A DNA stretch of 64,000 bases from CAVYXK01 sp963708245 (lineage in GTDB: Bacteria; Pseudomonadota; Alphaproteobacteria; Acetobacterales; Acetobacteraceae). How positions within the stretch are numbered: position 1 is the stretch's first letter; the number at the start of each line of letters is the position of its first letter. The notes below the pieces were generated by a model that saw only the letters and a list, made by a program, of their open reading frames with translations, did not search any database and was not told where the DNA came from. Location: the NCBI GenBank assembly GCA_963708245.1, contig OY970201.1:4898001-4962000 (forward strand). Direction: 5' to 3'. Below, piece by piece: positions 46,391-54,488 of the stretch. A program made the position numbers and the translations under genes.

Positions 46391-46394
46391 TTAG
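46391..46394 (+). repeat. Target-site duplication TTAG, left copy
   Basis: TTAG lies between the Roco gene and the inverted-repeat end of the composite transposon. It is matched by TTAG at 53987-53990 on the far side. IS701-family elements typically duplicate four bases of this type. Confidence 0.75.
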
Positions 46395-46622
46395 TCCTAC
46401 TGCGTCACTCATCATGCCGCGGTGAGGGCTGGCGCATGTGCCCGCAGCAGGGACATCGCGGCAACGCATGGGCGAAGGCGCGTGCGAGACGGATGCGCAA
46501 CGTCGCGATCGAGTTTGGCACGTGACGCTGCGGACGCACAGGCAGTTCCTTTACGTCGGTAACCTGCGGGAACGGCAGGTCGCTGGCGGCCGCCAGGCGC
46601 GGGCAAGTCCTGAGGGGGGAAC
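46395..46622 (-). mobile_element. Partial IS701-type element (transposase 3' end)
   Basis: This holds the last 228 bp or so of an IS701-like element in minus orientation. The translated end reads VKELPVRPQRHVPNSIATLR, then IRLARAFAHALPRCPCCG, nearly the same as the full copy at 52440-53986. The rest of the element is missing; sequence from another IS family begins after it. It provides the left inverted end of the composite transposon. Confidence 0.82.
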
Positions 46623-46657
46623 CGCCGGGGACGAAAGTCCGGAGCGGCCCGGCGCAT

Positions 46658-46837
46658 ATGAACCCGGTCATGTCGCTGGTCGAGCGTGGCGGCCGGGTCG
46701 GGAGCTTCCATGTTGCGCATGTCACGGCGGCCAATCTCCGCCCGATCATCGCCAAGCACGTCTACCAAGACACCCGGTTCATGAGCGACGAAAGCCCAAT
46801 CTACACCCGGGATAGGCTGGAACTTCGCCTCGCCTGA
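46658..46837 (+). pseudogene. IS1595-family transposase fragment
   Basis: A 59-codon frame reads MSLVERGGRVGSFHVAHVTA, then ANLRPIIAKHVYQDTRFMSD and ESPIYTRD. This is the central DDE region of ISXO2/IS1595 transposases, with one catalytic Asp in FMSDES. Both ends of the gene are missing and the frame stops soon after. Confidence 0.7.
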
Positions 46838-47023
46838 GAGGCCAGCGGTTCGCTGCCGCTGATCTCGGCATCGCGCAGAGCCTTGGCCTTCGCCTTCTCC
46901 ACCGGGAGGCACGCCCGGACCTGGCTGCCCGGCCGAGGGGCTGGCGGACGCTGCTTGATGGCGGAGTAGTGGCACGGCTGGCGGCGAAAACGCAGATCGG
47001 ATATATGACGCCACTACTCCCGC

Positions 47024-47209
47024 ATGTTCGTCCGGTTTCGCCAGATGGGCCGCCGCCTGCAAGTGAGCCTCATCGAGACCCACCGCGAGGGTGGCCGCGT
47101 CCGGCACAGTCATGTCGCCGCCCTCGGCGCGGTGCCAGTACCGCCGTCCATCGTTGATCGGATCACGTTCTGGAACCGGCTGCATCAGCGGTGCCGGACG
47201 GCACAGTGA
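47024..47209 (+). CDS. Conserved hypothetical fragment (MFVRFRQ family)
   Basis: A 61-codon frame reads MFVRFRQMGRRLQVSLIETH, then REGGRVRHSHVAALGAVPVP and RITFWNRLHQR. It resembles the start of small proteins of unknown function often found beside mobile elements in alphaproteobacteria. It ends early (RCRTAQ-stop) where the family normally continues for several dozen residues, so it is probably truncated. No catalytic motif is visible. Confidence 0.45.
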   Translation: MFVRFRQMGRRLQVSLIETHREGGRVRHSHVAALGAVPVPPSIVDRITFWNRLHQRCRTAQ

Positions 47210-47459
47210 CGTGCAGCTTCGCCATCATCACCACGGATGCCAGCCCCGACGTGGCGGAGTTGCACGACAGAATGCCGGTGATGCCGGAGCCGGCTGACTG
47301 GCCGGTGTGGCTTGGCGAGGCGCCGGGCGATCTGGCATCGCTACTGCACCCGGCCCCGCGGGCATGCTGCGCGTTTGGCCGATCGACAGGCGAGTGAACA
47401 GCCTGCGAAACAACGGCCCGGAGCTGTTGGAGGCCGTGGATGTGGCGCCTTTCAACTAA
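47191..47459 (+). pseudogene. SRAP/YedK-family peptidase relic, C-terminal part
   Basis: The frame CSFAIITTDASPDVAELHDR, then MPVMPEPADWPVWLGE matches the second half of SOS-response-associated proteins that crosslink to abasic sites. The invariant His of LHDRMP is present. After LLHPAP a frameshift at about 47360 is needed to continue as MLRVWPIDRRVNSLRNNGPE, LLEAVDVAPFN and the TAA at 47457-47459. The catalytic Cys2 half is absent, so it is inactive. Confidence 0.75.
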
Positions 47460-47573
47460 AGAGGAATCCAACCGCCTGATACGAGATGCTTGTTCGATGA
47501 CCGCTGTGGGTGGTAGGACTAAACCGCTACCGCGGTAATTGGCAGTGAAGGAAGAGTGGCGGGCTGGGAACGA

Positions 47574-47626
47574 CCTGTCTTGAGATTGAGGGGCTTCACA
47601 ACCTCAGCCAAGACAGGAGGCCCCTC
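47574..47626 (+). promoter_or_regulatory. Nested inverted repeats just upstream of the integrase start
   Basis: CCTGTCTTG (47574-47582) pairs with CAAGACAGG (47609-47617) and encloses GAGG/CCTC. An overlapping pair GAGGGGC (47588-47594) / GCCCCTC (47620-47626) sequesters the leader up to the ATG at 47627. The two folds are mutually exclusive, as in an attenuator or an element-end structure. Confidence 0.5.
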
Positions 47627-48489
47627 ATGACCAATAAGGTCATCAGCCCGTTGCGCCAACGCATGGTCGACGACATGACCATGCGTCGAATGTCGCCGAA
47701 GACTCAACAAGGGTACATTCGAGCCGTCAAGAGGTTCGCCGATTTCTTTGGCCGGTCTCCAGACAAGGCGACGGCCGAGGACATCCGTTGCTTCCATGTG
47801 CATCTGGCGAAGACCATGGGCCGGATACCGACCATGAACGCGACGATGACAGCGTTGAAGTTTTTCTTCGGCGTGACGCTTGGACGGCGCGACGTCATCG
47901 ATGCCATTCCGTTTGCCCGCGAGCCGCGGAAGCTGCCAGTGGTTTTGAGCCCCGAGGAAGTTGCGCGGCTGTTGGCGGCGGCGGTGAACACCAAATACCG
48001 CGCGGCGTTGAGCCTTGCCTATGCCACGGGCTGCCCGTCTCCGAAGTCGTCTCGCTGAAGGTGACCGACATCGACAGCAAACGGATGGTCGTGCGGGTCG
48101 AACAGGGCAAGGGCAGCAAGGATCGATATGTGATGCTGTCGCCCTATCTCCTCACGTTGCTGCGGCAATGGTGGAAGGAGTTGGAACCGGAGCTTTGGCT
48201 GTTTCCCAGTTACCAAGATAGGCACCTGTCGGCGCGCCAGCTCCACCGGATCTGCCAGGAGACAGCGAAGCGGGCGGGGATCAAGAAGCGCGTATCGCCG
48301 CACACATTGCGCCACAGCTTTGCGACGCATCTCCTTGAACGAGGGATCGACATCCGCGTGATTCAGGCGATGCTCGGCCATAAGAAGTTGGACACCACAG
48401 CGCTCTACACGCAGGTCGCAGTCAAGTCGGTTAGCGCTGTGACGAGCCCGCTCGACTATCTGTTCGCCAGGATGAAGCCGCCCGCCTGA
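47627..48489 (+). pseudogene. Tyrosine recombinase of the IS91 element, frameshifted
   Basis: The N-terminal core-binding domain (PLRQRMVDDMTMRRMSPKTQ, then QGYIRAVKRFADFFGRSPDK) is in the first frame up to ALSLAYATG. One base appears missing at about 48030. The next frame continues VSEVVSLKVTDIDSKRMVVR, the HTLRHSFATHLLERGIDIRV box (HxxR), LGHKKLDTTALYTQ (catalytic Tyr) and the end at 48489. Joined, it is about 287 residues, normal for this group. Such integrases are commonly paired with IS91 transposases in Proteobacteria. The ATG has AGGAGG upstream. Confidence 0.82.
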
Positions 48490-48502
48490 CGCGGCGCGGC
48501 CA

Positions 48503-49708
48503 GTGTCACGGCCGGCGTTCGAGGTGGCGGATATTTTCCGCCGCCGCGGGCCCGCTTGGCGTGAGGCCAACGCCGGCCACGTGAGTCTCGGTCAATTGAA
48601 GGTCATGTCGGCGATCGAGCGCTGCCGGACCGCGGCGTTGGGCGGCCATGTCGATCGCTGCGAGGACTGTGGGCACCTGCAGATTTCCTACAACTCCTGC
48701 GGCAACCGCCATTGCCCGAAGTGCCAGGCGGTCGCCGCCAAGCAGTGGTTGGCCGAGCGCCAGGCCGAACTGCTGCCCGTGCCCTATTTCCACGTCGTGT
48801 TTAGCCTGCCGGCGCCGATCGCCGACATCGCCTACCAGAACAAGGCGGTCATCTACGGCCTGTTGTTCAAAGCCGCCGCCGAGACGCTGATCACCATCGC
48901 CGCCGACCCCAAGCATCTGGGTGCCCGCATCGGCGTGACCGCCGTGCTCCACACCTGGGGTTCCGCGCTAACCCATCATCCCCATGCCCACATCATCGTT
49001 CCAGGCGGTGGCATCTCGCCGGACGGCCAGCAGTGGATAGCCTGCCGGCCCGGCTTCTTCCTGCCGGTCCGGGTGTTGTCGCGCCTCTTCCGCCGCCTGT
49101 TCCTCGAGAAGCTGACCACTACCTACGACGCCGGACATCTGCACTTCTTCGGCGACCATGCCGGCTTGGCCAAGCCGGAAGCCTTCGGGGCTTATCTCGC
49201 GCCGCTGCGGCGGACAGAATGGGTGGTCTATTCCAAACGGCCTTTCGGCGGACCAGAGGCGGTGCTCGCTTACCTCTCCCGCTATACCCATCGGGTTGCC
49301 ATTTCCAACAGCCGGCTTGTCGCCTTCGATGGCGAACGCGTCACCTTCAAATGGAAGGACTATCGGGCCAAGGGCGCCGTCCAATATAAGTTCATGACGC
49401 TGGACGCCAACGAGTTCATCCGGCGTTTCCTCGTCCATGTGCTGCCCGACGGATTCCATCGCATTCGCCATTATGGCCTGTTCGCCAATGGCCGTGCCGA
49501 CAACATTGCGCATGCCCGCCAGCTGCTTGGTGTGCCGGAACCCACATCACACTGCAATGAAGGCGACAGCGCCGATGCCGGCGGCGTAGAGGCGGAAGGA
49601 AAAACTTGTCCGTGCTGCGGCGGACGGATGGTCCTCATCGAGACCTTCGAACGCGGCTGTCACCCTCGGCTCTGGTCCATCGCGTCGATCGGGATCGACA
49701 GCTCATGA
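48503..49708 (+). CDS. IS91-family (HUH/Y1) transposase
   Basis: The 401-residue protein starts with a zinc-binding domain (CEDCGHLQISYNSCGNRHCPKC). The HUH motif is in LTHHPHAHIIVPGGG, and the catalytic Tyr region is YLSRYTHRVAISNSRL. It nicks one strand and drives rolling-circle transposition. It starts 13 bp after the integrase stop. No inactivating lesion is visible; the C-terminal CPCCGGRMVLIETF zinc motif is complete. Confidence 0.9.
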   Translation: MSRPAFEVADIFRRRGPAWREANAGHVSLGQLKVMSAIERCRTAALGGHVDRCEDCGHLQISYNSCGNRHCPKCQAVAAKQWLAERQAELLPVPYFHVVFSLPAPIADIAYQNKAVIYGLLFKAAAETLITIAADPKHLGARIGVTAVLHTWGSALTHHPHAHIIVPGGGISPDGQQWIACRPGFFLPVRVLSRLFRRLFLEKLTTTYDAGHLHFFGDHAGLAKPEAFGAYLAPLRRTEWVVYSKRPFGGPEAVLAYLSRYTHRVAISNSRLVAFDGERVTFKWKDYRAKGAVQYKFMTLDANEFIRRFLVHVLPDGFHRIRHYGLFANGRADNIAHARQLLGVPEPTSHCNEGDSADAGGVEAEGKTCPCCGGRMVLIETFERGCHPRLWSIASIGIDSS

Positions 49709-50440
49709 CCAACATCGTCTCCTCGCCACCGCAAATCACCGGGCCGATCCGAACCCGCCATCTATCCGGCTACGGTGGCGCTCGCCCAGAAATCACCAGA
49801 CCGGCCTTCGCTGGGCGCCGGAACATAGTTCTGTCGACACAGAATTTCTGTCGGACTCGCCCGCCGATCGATAAAAACGGGCCGTCCACCCGCCACCCCG
49901 CATTCGCTCCCCTCCGCGACATCGAGAATCCTTCCGTCGCCGTGCCCAAATCCTCATAGGCTCACATCAGCGCCGTCGCGAACTTCCCCGCGGTTTCCTC
50001 CTTCGAGGCTTTTCGGACGCCTGCCATCGGCGCCCCCCGACTGTGTTCGGCAGGCATCCGAAAACCCTTAACGTAAGCGGAACGTCTACTTACAAGCGGG
50101 TCAGCACGAAACTGGACGCAACTGCCCTGCATCATAGCAATACCCAATCCCGCAGATCACCGTGGTTGGGACCGCACCACCCCCGCAGCGGCTGATCGTG
50201 GCCGAGGGCGCGACTTTAAAGCCCGCCACGATCGAGGCGCGCACCGACCGTATCTGACCAGTGTGCCCCGCGGCGCCTACGACGACATTGCGGCGGACGA
50301 GGCGGCGTGGGCGCTGCTGCGGGCGGTGGCGACCCGGGCATCCCGATATCGTGCCGGAGCAAACAGGTTGCTGGCGGCTATCAGCGGTGCGATTGTCTTC
50401 GCGATCTGCACGCCCAATTCGCGACGAGGTACCATGACAG
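49709..50440. other. Non-coding stretch: IS91 3' flank and upstream of Na/Pi gene
   Basis: The 732 bp contain the IS91 terminal palindrome (50010-50064) but no gene I can support. A plus-strand stretch around 50260-50350 reads RGAYDDIAADEAAWALLRAV and could be the tail of a lost gene. The promoter of the Na/Pi cotransporter should lie between 50360 and 50440, but I see no clear boxes. Confidence 0.45.
50010..50064 (+). repeat. Subterminal palindrome of the IS91 element
   Basis: TTTTCGGACGCCTGCC (50010-50025) and GGCAGGCATCCGAAAA (50049-50064) are inverted repeats with one mismatch and a 23-bp loop. Position about 300 bp after the HUH transposase fits the ori/terminus hairpin recognised by the transposase. 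Confidence 0.6.
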
Positions 50441-52108
50441 ATGTCCGGATCGGAGTTTCCGGTAACACTGCTTGATCTGGCGGGCACCATCGCCCTGCTA
50501 CTGTGGGGCGTGCGCATGGTGCAGACTGGCGTGCAGCGTGCGTTCGGCGCACGCTTGCGCTCGGCCCTCGGCACCGCACTTAGCACACCGTTAAAGGCGT
50601 TTGTCGCCGGCCTCGGCGTTGCCACCATATTGCAGAGCAGCACTGCGACGGGCCTGATGGTCTCGGGCTTCGCTGCCGGCGGCCTGGTGGACCTTGTGCC
50701 GGCGCTCGCTGTGATGCTCGGCGCAAATGTTGGCACGACACTGATCGTCCAGCTCCTCTCGTTCGATCTGTCGCCGGTCACGCCAGCGCTAATCCTGCTC
50801 GGTGTGCTGATGTTCCGTCGCGGCCAGGCGAGCCGCACACACGACCTTGGGAGGGTCGCGATTGGGCTCGGCCTGATGCTGCTGGCTCTTCAGCAGTTGC
50901 TTGAACTCGTCACGCCATTCGAGGACGCACCCAGCTTACGCCTGATGCTGGGCGCGATCGCCACGCAACCCTGGCTCGATGTGATCGTTGCGACCGGACT
51001 GACTTGGGCCGCGCATTCCTCAGTCGCGATGGTGCTTTTGGTGATGTCACTGGCGGCCAAGGGCGTGGTGCCACCAGACGCTGCCTTTGCCCTGGTGCTG
51101 GGGGCCAATCTCGGAACGGCCATTAACCCACTGCTGGAGACCTCCGAGGGTAAAGACGCCGCCGCTCGGCGCGTGCCCGTCGGAAACCTGGGCACGAGAG
51201 CGGTCGGTGTGGCTCTCGGGCTGGCCGTGCTGCCGAAGCTCGGGGGTTGGCTGGTTGCGGTCGTGCCTGATCCCGCCCGCGCCGTCGCTGACCTGCATCT
51301 CGGCTTCAATCTCGTGCTGGCCGCACTGTTTTTCCCGGTGCTGCCGTACTACGCCAAGCTGCTTCGCCGTCTTCTTCCGGCACGCGTGGATGCGGCGGAC
51401 CCATCGCGGCCGGTCTACCTGGACGAGGCAGCGCGCGAGACTCCCGTGGTCGCGATCGGCGCTGCCGCGCGAGAAGCGCTGAGAATGGCCGATCTGCTGG
51501 AAGCGATGCTACTCGCGGCGCATGACGCATTCGCCACAGACGAACGCAAACGCGTGGGCGAAGTCAGGCGCATGGATGATGTGCTGGATCGACTGAACCA
51601 CGCGATCAAAACTTACCTCACCGGCCTCGATGCTGAATCGACTTCGGGCGCGGATCAGCGTCGCATTGAGCAGATCCTCGCGTTCGCCATGAATCTCGAA
51701 TATGCCGGCGACGTGGTTGACAGAAACCTGCTGGATCACGCCGCTAAGCGCCTGAAGCGGAACATCATCCTCTCGCAAGAGCAGAGAGAGGAACTGACCG
51801 CCACTATTTCTCGACTGGTGACGAACTTGCGTGCAGCAGCATCTGTGTTCATGACCGAGGATGTGCGAGCCGCGCGCGTGCTGGCGGCCGAAAAGGAGGA
51901 ATTCCGCAAGCTGGAAGCGGCCGACACCGAGGCTCATTTCGCACAAATTCGGGCTGGTCAGGCCCAGGCCGCGGAGCGGAGCGCGTGGCGGCTTGACTTG
52001 CTGCGCGATCTCAAGCGCATCAACGATCATCTGGTCGCGGCGGCGGCGTATCCAGTTCTCAAGGATAGGGGAGAACTGTTGCCGACACGGCTGCGCGAGA
52101 ACGAATGA
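50441..52108 (+). CDS. Na+/phosphate cotransporter family protein with PhoU domain
   Basis: The 555-residue protein has a membrane part with the inverted repeats of NptA/PNaS transporters. Examples are VATILQSSTATGLMVSGFAA (QSST motif), AVMLGANVGTTLIVQLL and, in the second half, THAxxSSVAMVL-like and LVLGANLGTAINPLLE. Residues from about 350 form a helical PhoU-like domain (MADLLEAMLLAAHDAFATDE, EQILAFAMNLEYAGDVVDRN). It would import phosphate with sodium, or regulate it, in the inner membrane. It is intact cargo of the composite transposon and is followed 9 bp later by a NUDIX gene. Confidence 0.9.
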   Translation: MSGSEFPVTLLDLAGTIALLLWGVRMVQTGVQRAFGARLRSALGTALSTPLKAFVAGLGVATILQSSTATGLMVSGFAAGGLVDLVPALAVMLGANVGTTLIVQLLSFDLSPVTPALILLGVLMFRRGQASRTHDLGRVAIGLGLMLLALQQLLELVTPFEDAPSLRLMLGAIATQPWLDVIVATGLTWAAHSSVAMVLLVMSLAAKGVVPPDAAFALVLGANLGTAINPLLETSEGKDAAARRVPVGNLGTRAVGVALGLAVLPKLGGWLVAVVPDPARAVADLHLGFNLVLAALFFPVLPYYAKLLRRLLPARVDAADPSRPVYLDEAARETPVVAIGAAAREALRMADLLEAMLLAAHDAFATDERKRVGEVRRMDDVLDRLNHAIKTYLTGLDAESTSGADQRRIEQILAFAMNLEYAGDVVDRNLLDHAAKRLKRNIILSQEQREELTATISRLVTNLRAAASVFMTEDVRAARVLAAEKEEFRKLEAADTEAHFAQIRAGQAQAAERSAWRLDLLRDLKRINDHLVAAAAYPVLKDRGELLPTRLRENE

Positions 52109-52117
52109 CCCCCGAAT

Positions 52118-52477
52118 ATGGGCAAGCCAAAGGCCAAGGCCGGTGACCACCGCCAGTTCGCCGTTCTTCCGTTCCGTTATACCGAAGAAGGTCAGTTGCA
52201 GGTCATGCTACTGACATCCCGGGAAACCAAGCGATGGGTGATCCCGAAGGGCTGGCCCATGCGTCGCCGAAAGCCACCCGACGTTGCGGCCCAGGAAGCG
52301 TATGAAGAAGCTGGCCTGATTGGCAAGATCGTTGGTAAGCGCCCGATCGGCAGCTACCACTATGCCAAGCAACTCCCGCCGCATCGTGAAACTTTATGCG
52401 AAGTGTTGGTGTTTTTGTTCTGGGTGGAGCAGCAGTTAGTCCTACTGAGTCGCAAACCGGACGGGCTGACGGCCTGA
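52118..52477 (+). pseudogene. NUDIX hydrolase, C-terminus replaced by IS701 sequence
   Basis: The frame starts MGKPKAKAGDHRQFAVLPFR. It contains a NUDIX-type segment (WVIPKGWPM, then AAQEAYEEAGLIGK, matching the GX5EX7REUXEEXGU box in reduced form) and LCEVLVFLFWVEQQLV. The IS701 element begins at 52440. The last 12 residues (LLSRKPDGLTA) are element-encoded, and the normal C-terminal helix is missing. Related NUDIX proteins hydrolyse diphosphoinositol or nucleotide substrates. Coupling to the Na/Pi gene (9-bp gap) suggests co-transcription. Confidence 0.8.
52436..52439 (+). repeat. TTAG target sequence, left of full IS701 copy
   Basis: TTAG precedes the left end (TCCTACTGAGTCGC) of the complete IS701-type element, as it also follows the right end at 53987-53990. 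Confidence 0.7.
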
Positions 52478-53986
52478 TTTAGCCCTTGCTGCGACGCGGT
52501 CGCGCTATGGTACGGGTGAAGATTCGAACCGCTCGGGGAGGGCGGCATGGATCTTCGCGATCGGTCTGGCACGGAAGCCCGGTTCAGAGCCTACGCGGCG
52601 GATTTGGCCTCGGTGCTCGGCCATGCCGACCGGGTCGCACCGTTTCAAGACTACTGCATCGGCTTGATCTCGACCGAGGGCCGCAAGAGCGTCGAACCGC
52701 TGGCGGCGGTGACCGCACCAGAGCGGACCGCGGCCCAGCACCAGTCGCTGCTGCATCTGGTGGCGCAAGCCCCATGGTCGGACCAGGCGATGCTGACCCG
52801 GGTGCGCGAGTTGGTGCTGCCATCCATCACCGGCGATGAGCCGATCCAGGCCTGGATCATCGACGACACGGCGTTCCCCAAGAAGGGCCACCACTCGGTC
52901 GGCGTGGCGCGGCAATACTGCGGGCAGCTTGGCAAGCAGGAGAACTGCCAGGTGGCGGTGAGCCTCTCGGTGGCCACCCACCAGGCCAGCCTGCCGGTCG
53001 CCTATCGATTGTATCTGCCGCAGGACTGGGCTGACGACCCGGTGCGGCGGATCACCGCGGGCGTGCCGGCGGAGGTTACGTTCCAGACCAAGCCGGAGAT
53101 CGCGCTGCGGCAAATGCGCCAAGCCCACGCTGATGGCCTGCCGGCGGCAGTGGCGCTGATGGACCCAGCCTATGGCAACAACGCTACGCTGCGTGGCGGG
53201 ATCAGCGAACTCGGACAGCCCTACGTGGCCGGCATCCTACCCACCACAGCAGTCTGGCGGCCGGGCGAGGCAGCAGTGCCAGCCCCGGCATGGTCGGGCC
53301 GCGGCCGGCCGCCCAAACGGCCGCGCCGTGATGATGCGCATCAGCCGGTCTCGGCCAAGCAGCTGGCGATCGAGCTGGCCGCCGACGCCTGGCAGCCGAT
53401 CACCTGGCGAGAGGGCAGCAACACGGCACTGAGCTCACGCTTTGCCCGCCTGCGGGTGCGTCCGGCACACGATGATACCAAACGCAACGAACCTGCGGCG
53501 GAAGAGTGGCTGCTGATCGAGTGGCCAGAGGGCGCGAGCGAACCGGACCATTACTGGCTTTCCACGCTGCCGTCGGACATCACGTTCGAGCGGATGGTGG
53601 ATCTCACCAAGCTGCGCTGGCGGATCGAACGCGACTATCTGGATCTGAAGCAGGAGGTCGGGCTCGGCCATTACGAAGGCCGCGGCTGGCGGGGCTTTCA
53701 CCATCACGCAAGCCTATGCATTGCGGCCTACGGATTCCTGGTCTCCGAGAAGGCGACGATTCCCCCCTCAGGACTTGCCCGCGCCTGGCGCGGCCAGCGA
53801 CCTGCCGTTCCCGCAGGTTACCGACCCAGAGGAGCTGCCGCTGCGTTCGCAGCGTCATGTGCCGAACTCGATTGCGACGCTGCGCATCCGTCTCGCACGT
53901 ACCTTCGTCCATGCACTGCCGCGATGTCCCTGCTGCGGGCATAGGCGCCAGCCCTTAAGCGCGGCATGATGAGTGACGCAGTAGGA
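52440..53986 (+). mobile_element. IS701-type insertion sequence, full-length copy
   Basis: The 1547-bp element has short inverted ends (TCCTACTGAGTC on the left, GACGCAGTAGGA on the right), TTAG on both flanks and one transposase gene. Four-base TTAG/CTAG-type duplications are typical of IS701. It interrupts the NUDIX gene on its left and abuts the N-terminal piece of the Roco gene on its right. It forms the right arm of the composite transposon. Confidence 0.87.
52547..53944 (+). CDS. IS701 family transposase
   Basis: The 465-residue frame is a DDE transposase of the IS701 group. It has QAWIIDDTAFPKKGHHSVGV (first Asp), AAVALMDPAYGNNATLRGGI (second Asp) and LTKLRWRIERDYLDLKQEVGL (catalytic Glu). 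The last 50 or so residues of the frame (after TIPPSG) look unlike the family. The expected C-terminus, DPEELPLRSQRHVPNSIATL then CPCCG, is in another frame ending at 53969, so a late frameshift near 53770-53810 is likely. Activity may be lost. Confidence 0.87.
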   Translation: MDLRDRSGTEARFRAYAADLASVLGHADRVAPFQDYCIGLISTEGRKSVEPLAAVTAPERTAAQHQSLLHLVAQAPWSDQAMLTRVRELVLPSITGDEPIQAWIIDDTAFPKKGHHSVGVARQYCGQLGKQENCQVAVSLSVATHQASLPVAYRLYLPQDWADDPVRRITAGVPAEVTFQTKPEIALRQMRQAHADGLPAAVALMDPAYGNNATLRGGISELGQPYVAGILPTTAVWRPGEAAVPAPAWSGRGRPPKRPRRDDAHQPVSAKQLAIELAADAWQPITWREGSNTALSSRFARLRVRPAHDDTKRNEPAAEEWLLIEWPEGASEPDHYWLSTLPSDITFERMVDLTKLRWRIERDYLDLKQEVGLGHYEGRGWRGFHHHASLCIAAYGFLVSEKATIPPSGLARAWRGQRPAVPAGYRPRGAAAAFAASCAELDCDAAHPSRTYLRPCTAAMSLLRA

Positions 53987-53990
53987 TTAG
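53987..53990 (+). repeat. Target-site duplication TTAG, right copy
   Basis: It matches the TTAG at 46391-46394 and that at 52436-52439. The pairing with 46391 explains the split Roco gene. Confidence 0.75.
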
Positions 53991-54228
53991 TGAGTGCAGT
54001 TAGCTGAAAGACTCGCTCTGCTGACTTCAACGAATCCGGCCAGTCTTCTGTCCGGTTGCTTAGCCGCACGGCCGGGCCGAGCAACACGAGTTGCGGCCAA
54101 CGCTCGGCTCGCGCCTGATCCAGCAAGTTGCGGAGCTCGCTCGGCGAAACACGAGTGAGCTTGCCGACGTCCGCCAATGACCGATCCTCCCAGAGTGCCA
54201 CAGATACGAGCCACCGACACCCGTCCAT
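53987..54228 (-). pseudogene. N-terminal piece of the Roco gene, separated by the transposon
   Basis: Starting at ATG 54228 the frame reads MDGCRWLVSVALWEDRSLAD, then VGKLTRVSPSELRNLLDQAR and SLKSAERVFQLTALT, before entering transposon sequence at 53986. The TTAG (CTAA on this strand) at 53987-53990 is shared with the LRR side at 46391-46394. Removing the insert gives FQLTALTKGLTNNLQSLIEL, an in-frame LRR entry. An upstream in-frame stop lies about 24 bases before the ATG, so the N-terminus is complete. The first 60 residues may be a helical cap. Confidence 0.75.
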
Positions 54229-54488
54229 ATACCCGGACAGGATCGTGCCGCTCTACTACCGATTATGATACGCCGGCGCCTGCTTCCACCAGCGCCACGA
54301 TCGGGCTTGGGCAGCGATGCGAAGCAACGCCAGACTGAAAGGATGGGTTCGGGGCTTAGCCGTTGGCGCGAATAGGGGCAGAGCCTCACCGGCCCGAGTG
54401 CGCGCTTAAAGACAATTCCGCGTTTGCACGCGCAAGCACCGCGCGCCTACGCTGCCACACCAACCCGTGCGAACAGGAGAAGGCGCGG

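Larger units (their letters stand above)
42519..46394 (-). pseudogene. Roco protein: LRR - Roc GTPase - COR - alpha/beta-hydrolase - TM; truncated and frameshifted
   Basis: This is the main body (about 1290 codons) of a large regulatory protein. From the 5' side it has about 19 LRRs (46376-44960), then a linker with RLDLRNNGDIGLLPAEVLEA. The Roc GTPase has P-loop GNEAVGKTSLL (just after 44769), G3 DFGGQEMMRGTH and G4 VINKSD. A COR-like region follows with LVSALAARSSILTRAEFVAL and DPNWLTGAVYRIL. An alpha/beta-hydrolase has VILIHGIRTTALW and nucleophile elbow CSIIAHSFGTF, and a final helix is YVIGIIAVGSLGWFLAHLI. A sixth C in 44581-44586 shifts the frame inside G3; five would restore DFGGQ. The 5' end is cut by a transposon at 46394, and the N-terminus lies at 53987-54228. 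The LRR-Roc reading has no start codon left except TTG 44769. Confidence 0.85.
47520..50075 (+). mobile_element. IS91-family element with tyrosine recombinase
   Basis: It contains a XerC-like integrase gene and an HUH (IS91) transposase in tandem, followed by a subterminal palindrome at 50010-50064. IS91 relatives move by rolling-circle replication and make no target duplication, so exact ends cannot be fixed by repeats. The coordinates are approximate (left about 47520, right about 50075). The integrase is frameshifted. Confidence 0.65.
46395..53986. mobile_element. Composite transposon bounded by inverted IS701-type copies
   Basis: The left end (TCCTACTGCGTCACTCATC, 46395 onward) is the exact inverted match of the right end (GATGAGTGACGCAGTAGGA, to 53986). 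About 228 bp on the left match the right copy at over 90 percent by eye. Both outer flanks are TTAG, and both abut pieces of the same Roco gene. Deleting the insert plus one TTAG gives LTALTKGLTNNLQSLIELTS in a continuous frame. So the 7592-bp unit entered as one event. Cargo, left to right: IS1595 relic, SRAP relic, IS91 element with integrase, Na/Pi cotransporter, truncated NUDIX gene. Confidence 0.8.

Noticed and set aside
47505..47520. GTAGGACTAA as the inner end of the left IS701 copy
   Set aside because: Only the last six bases match the IS701 terminus; the rest of the inverted repeat is absent, so I do not use it as a boundary.
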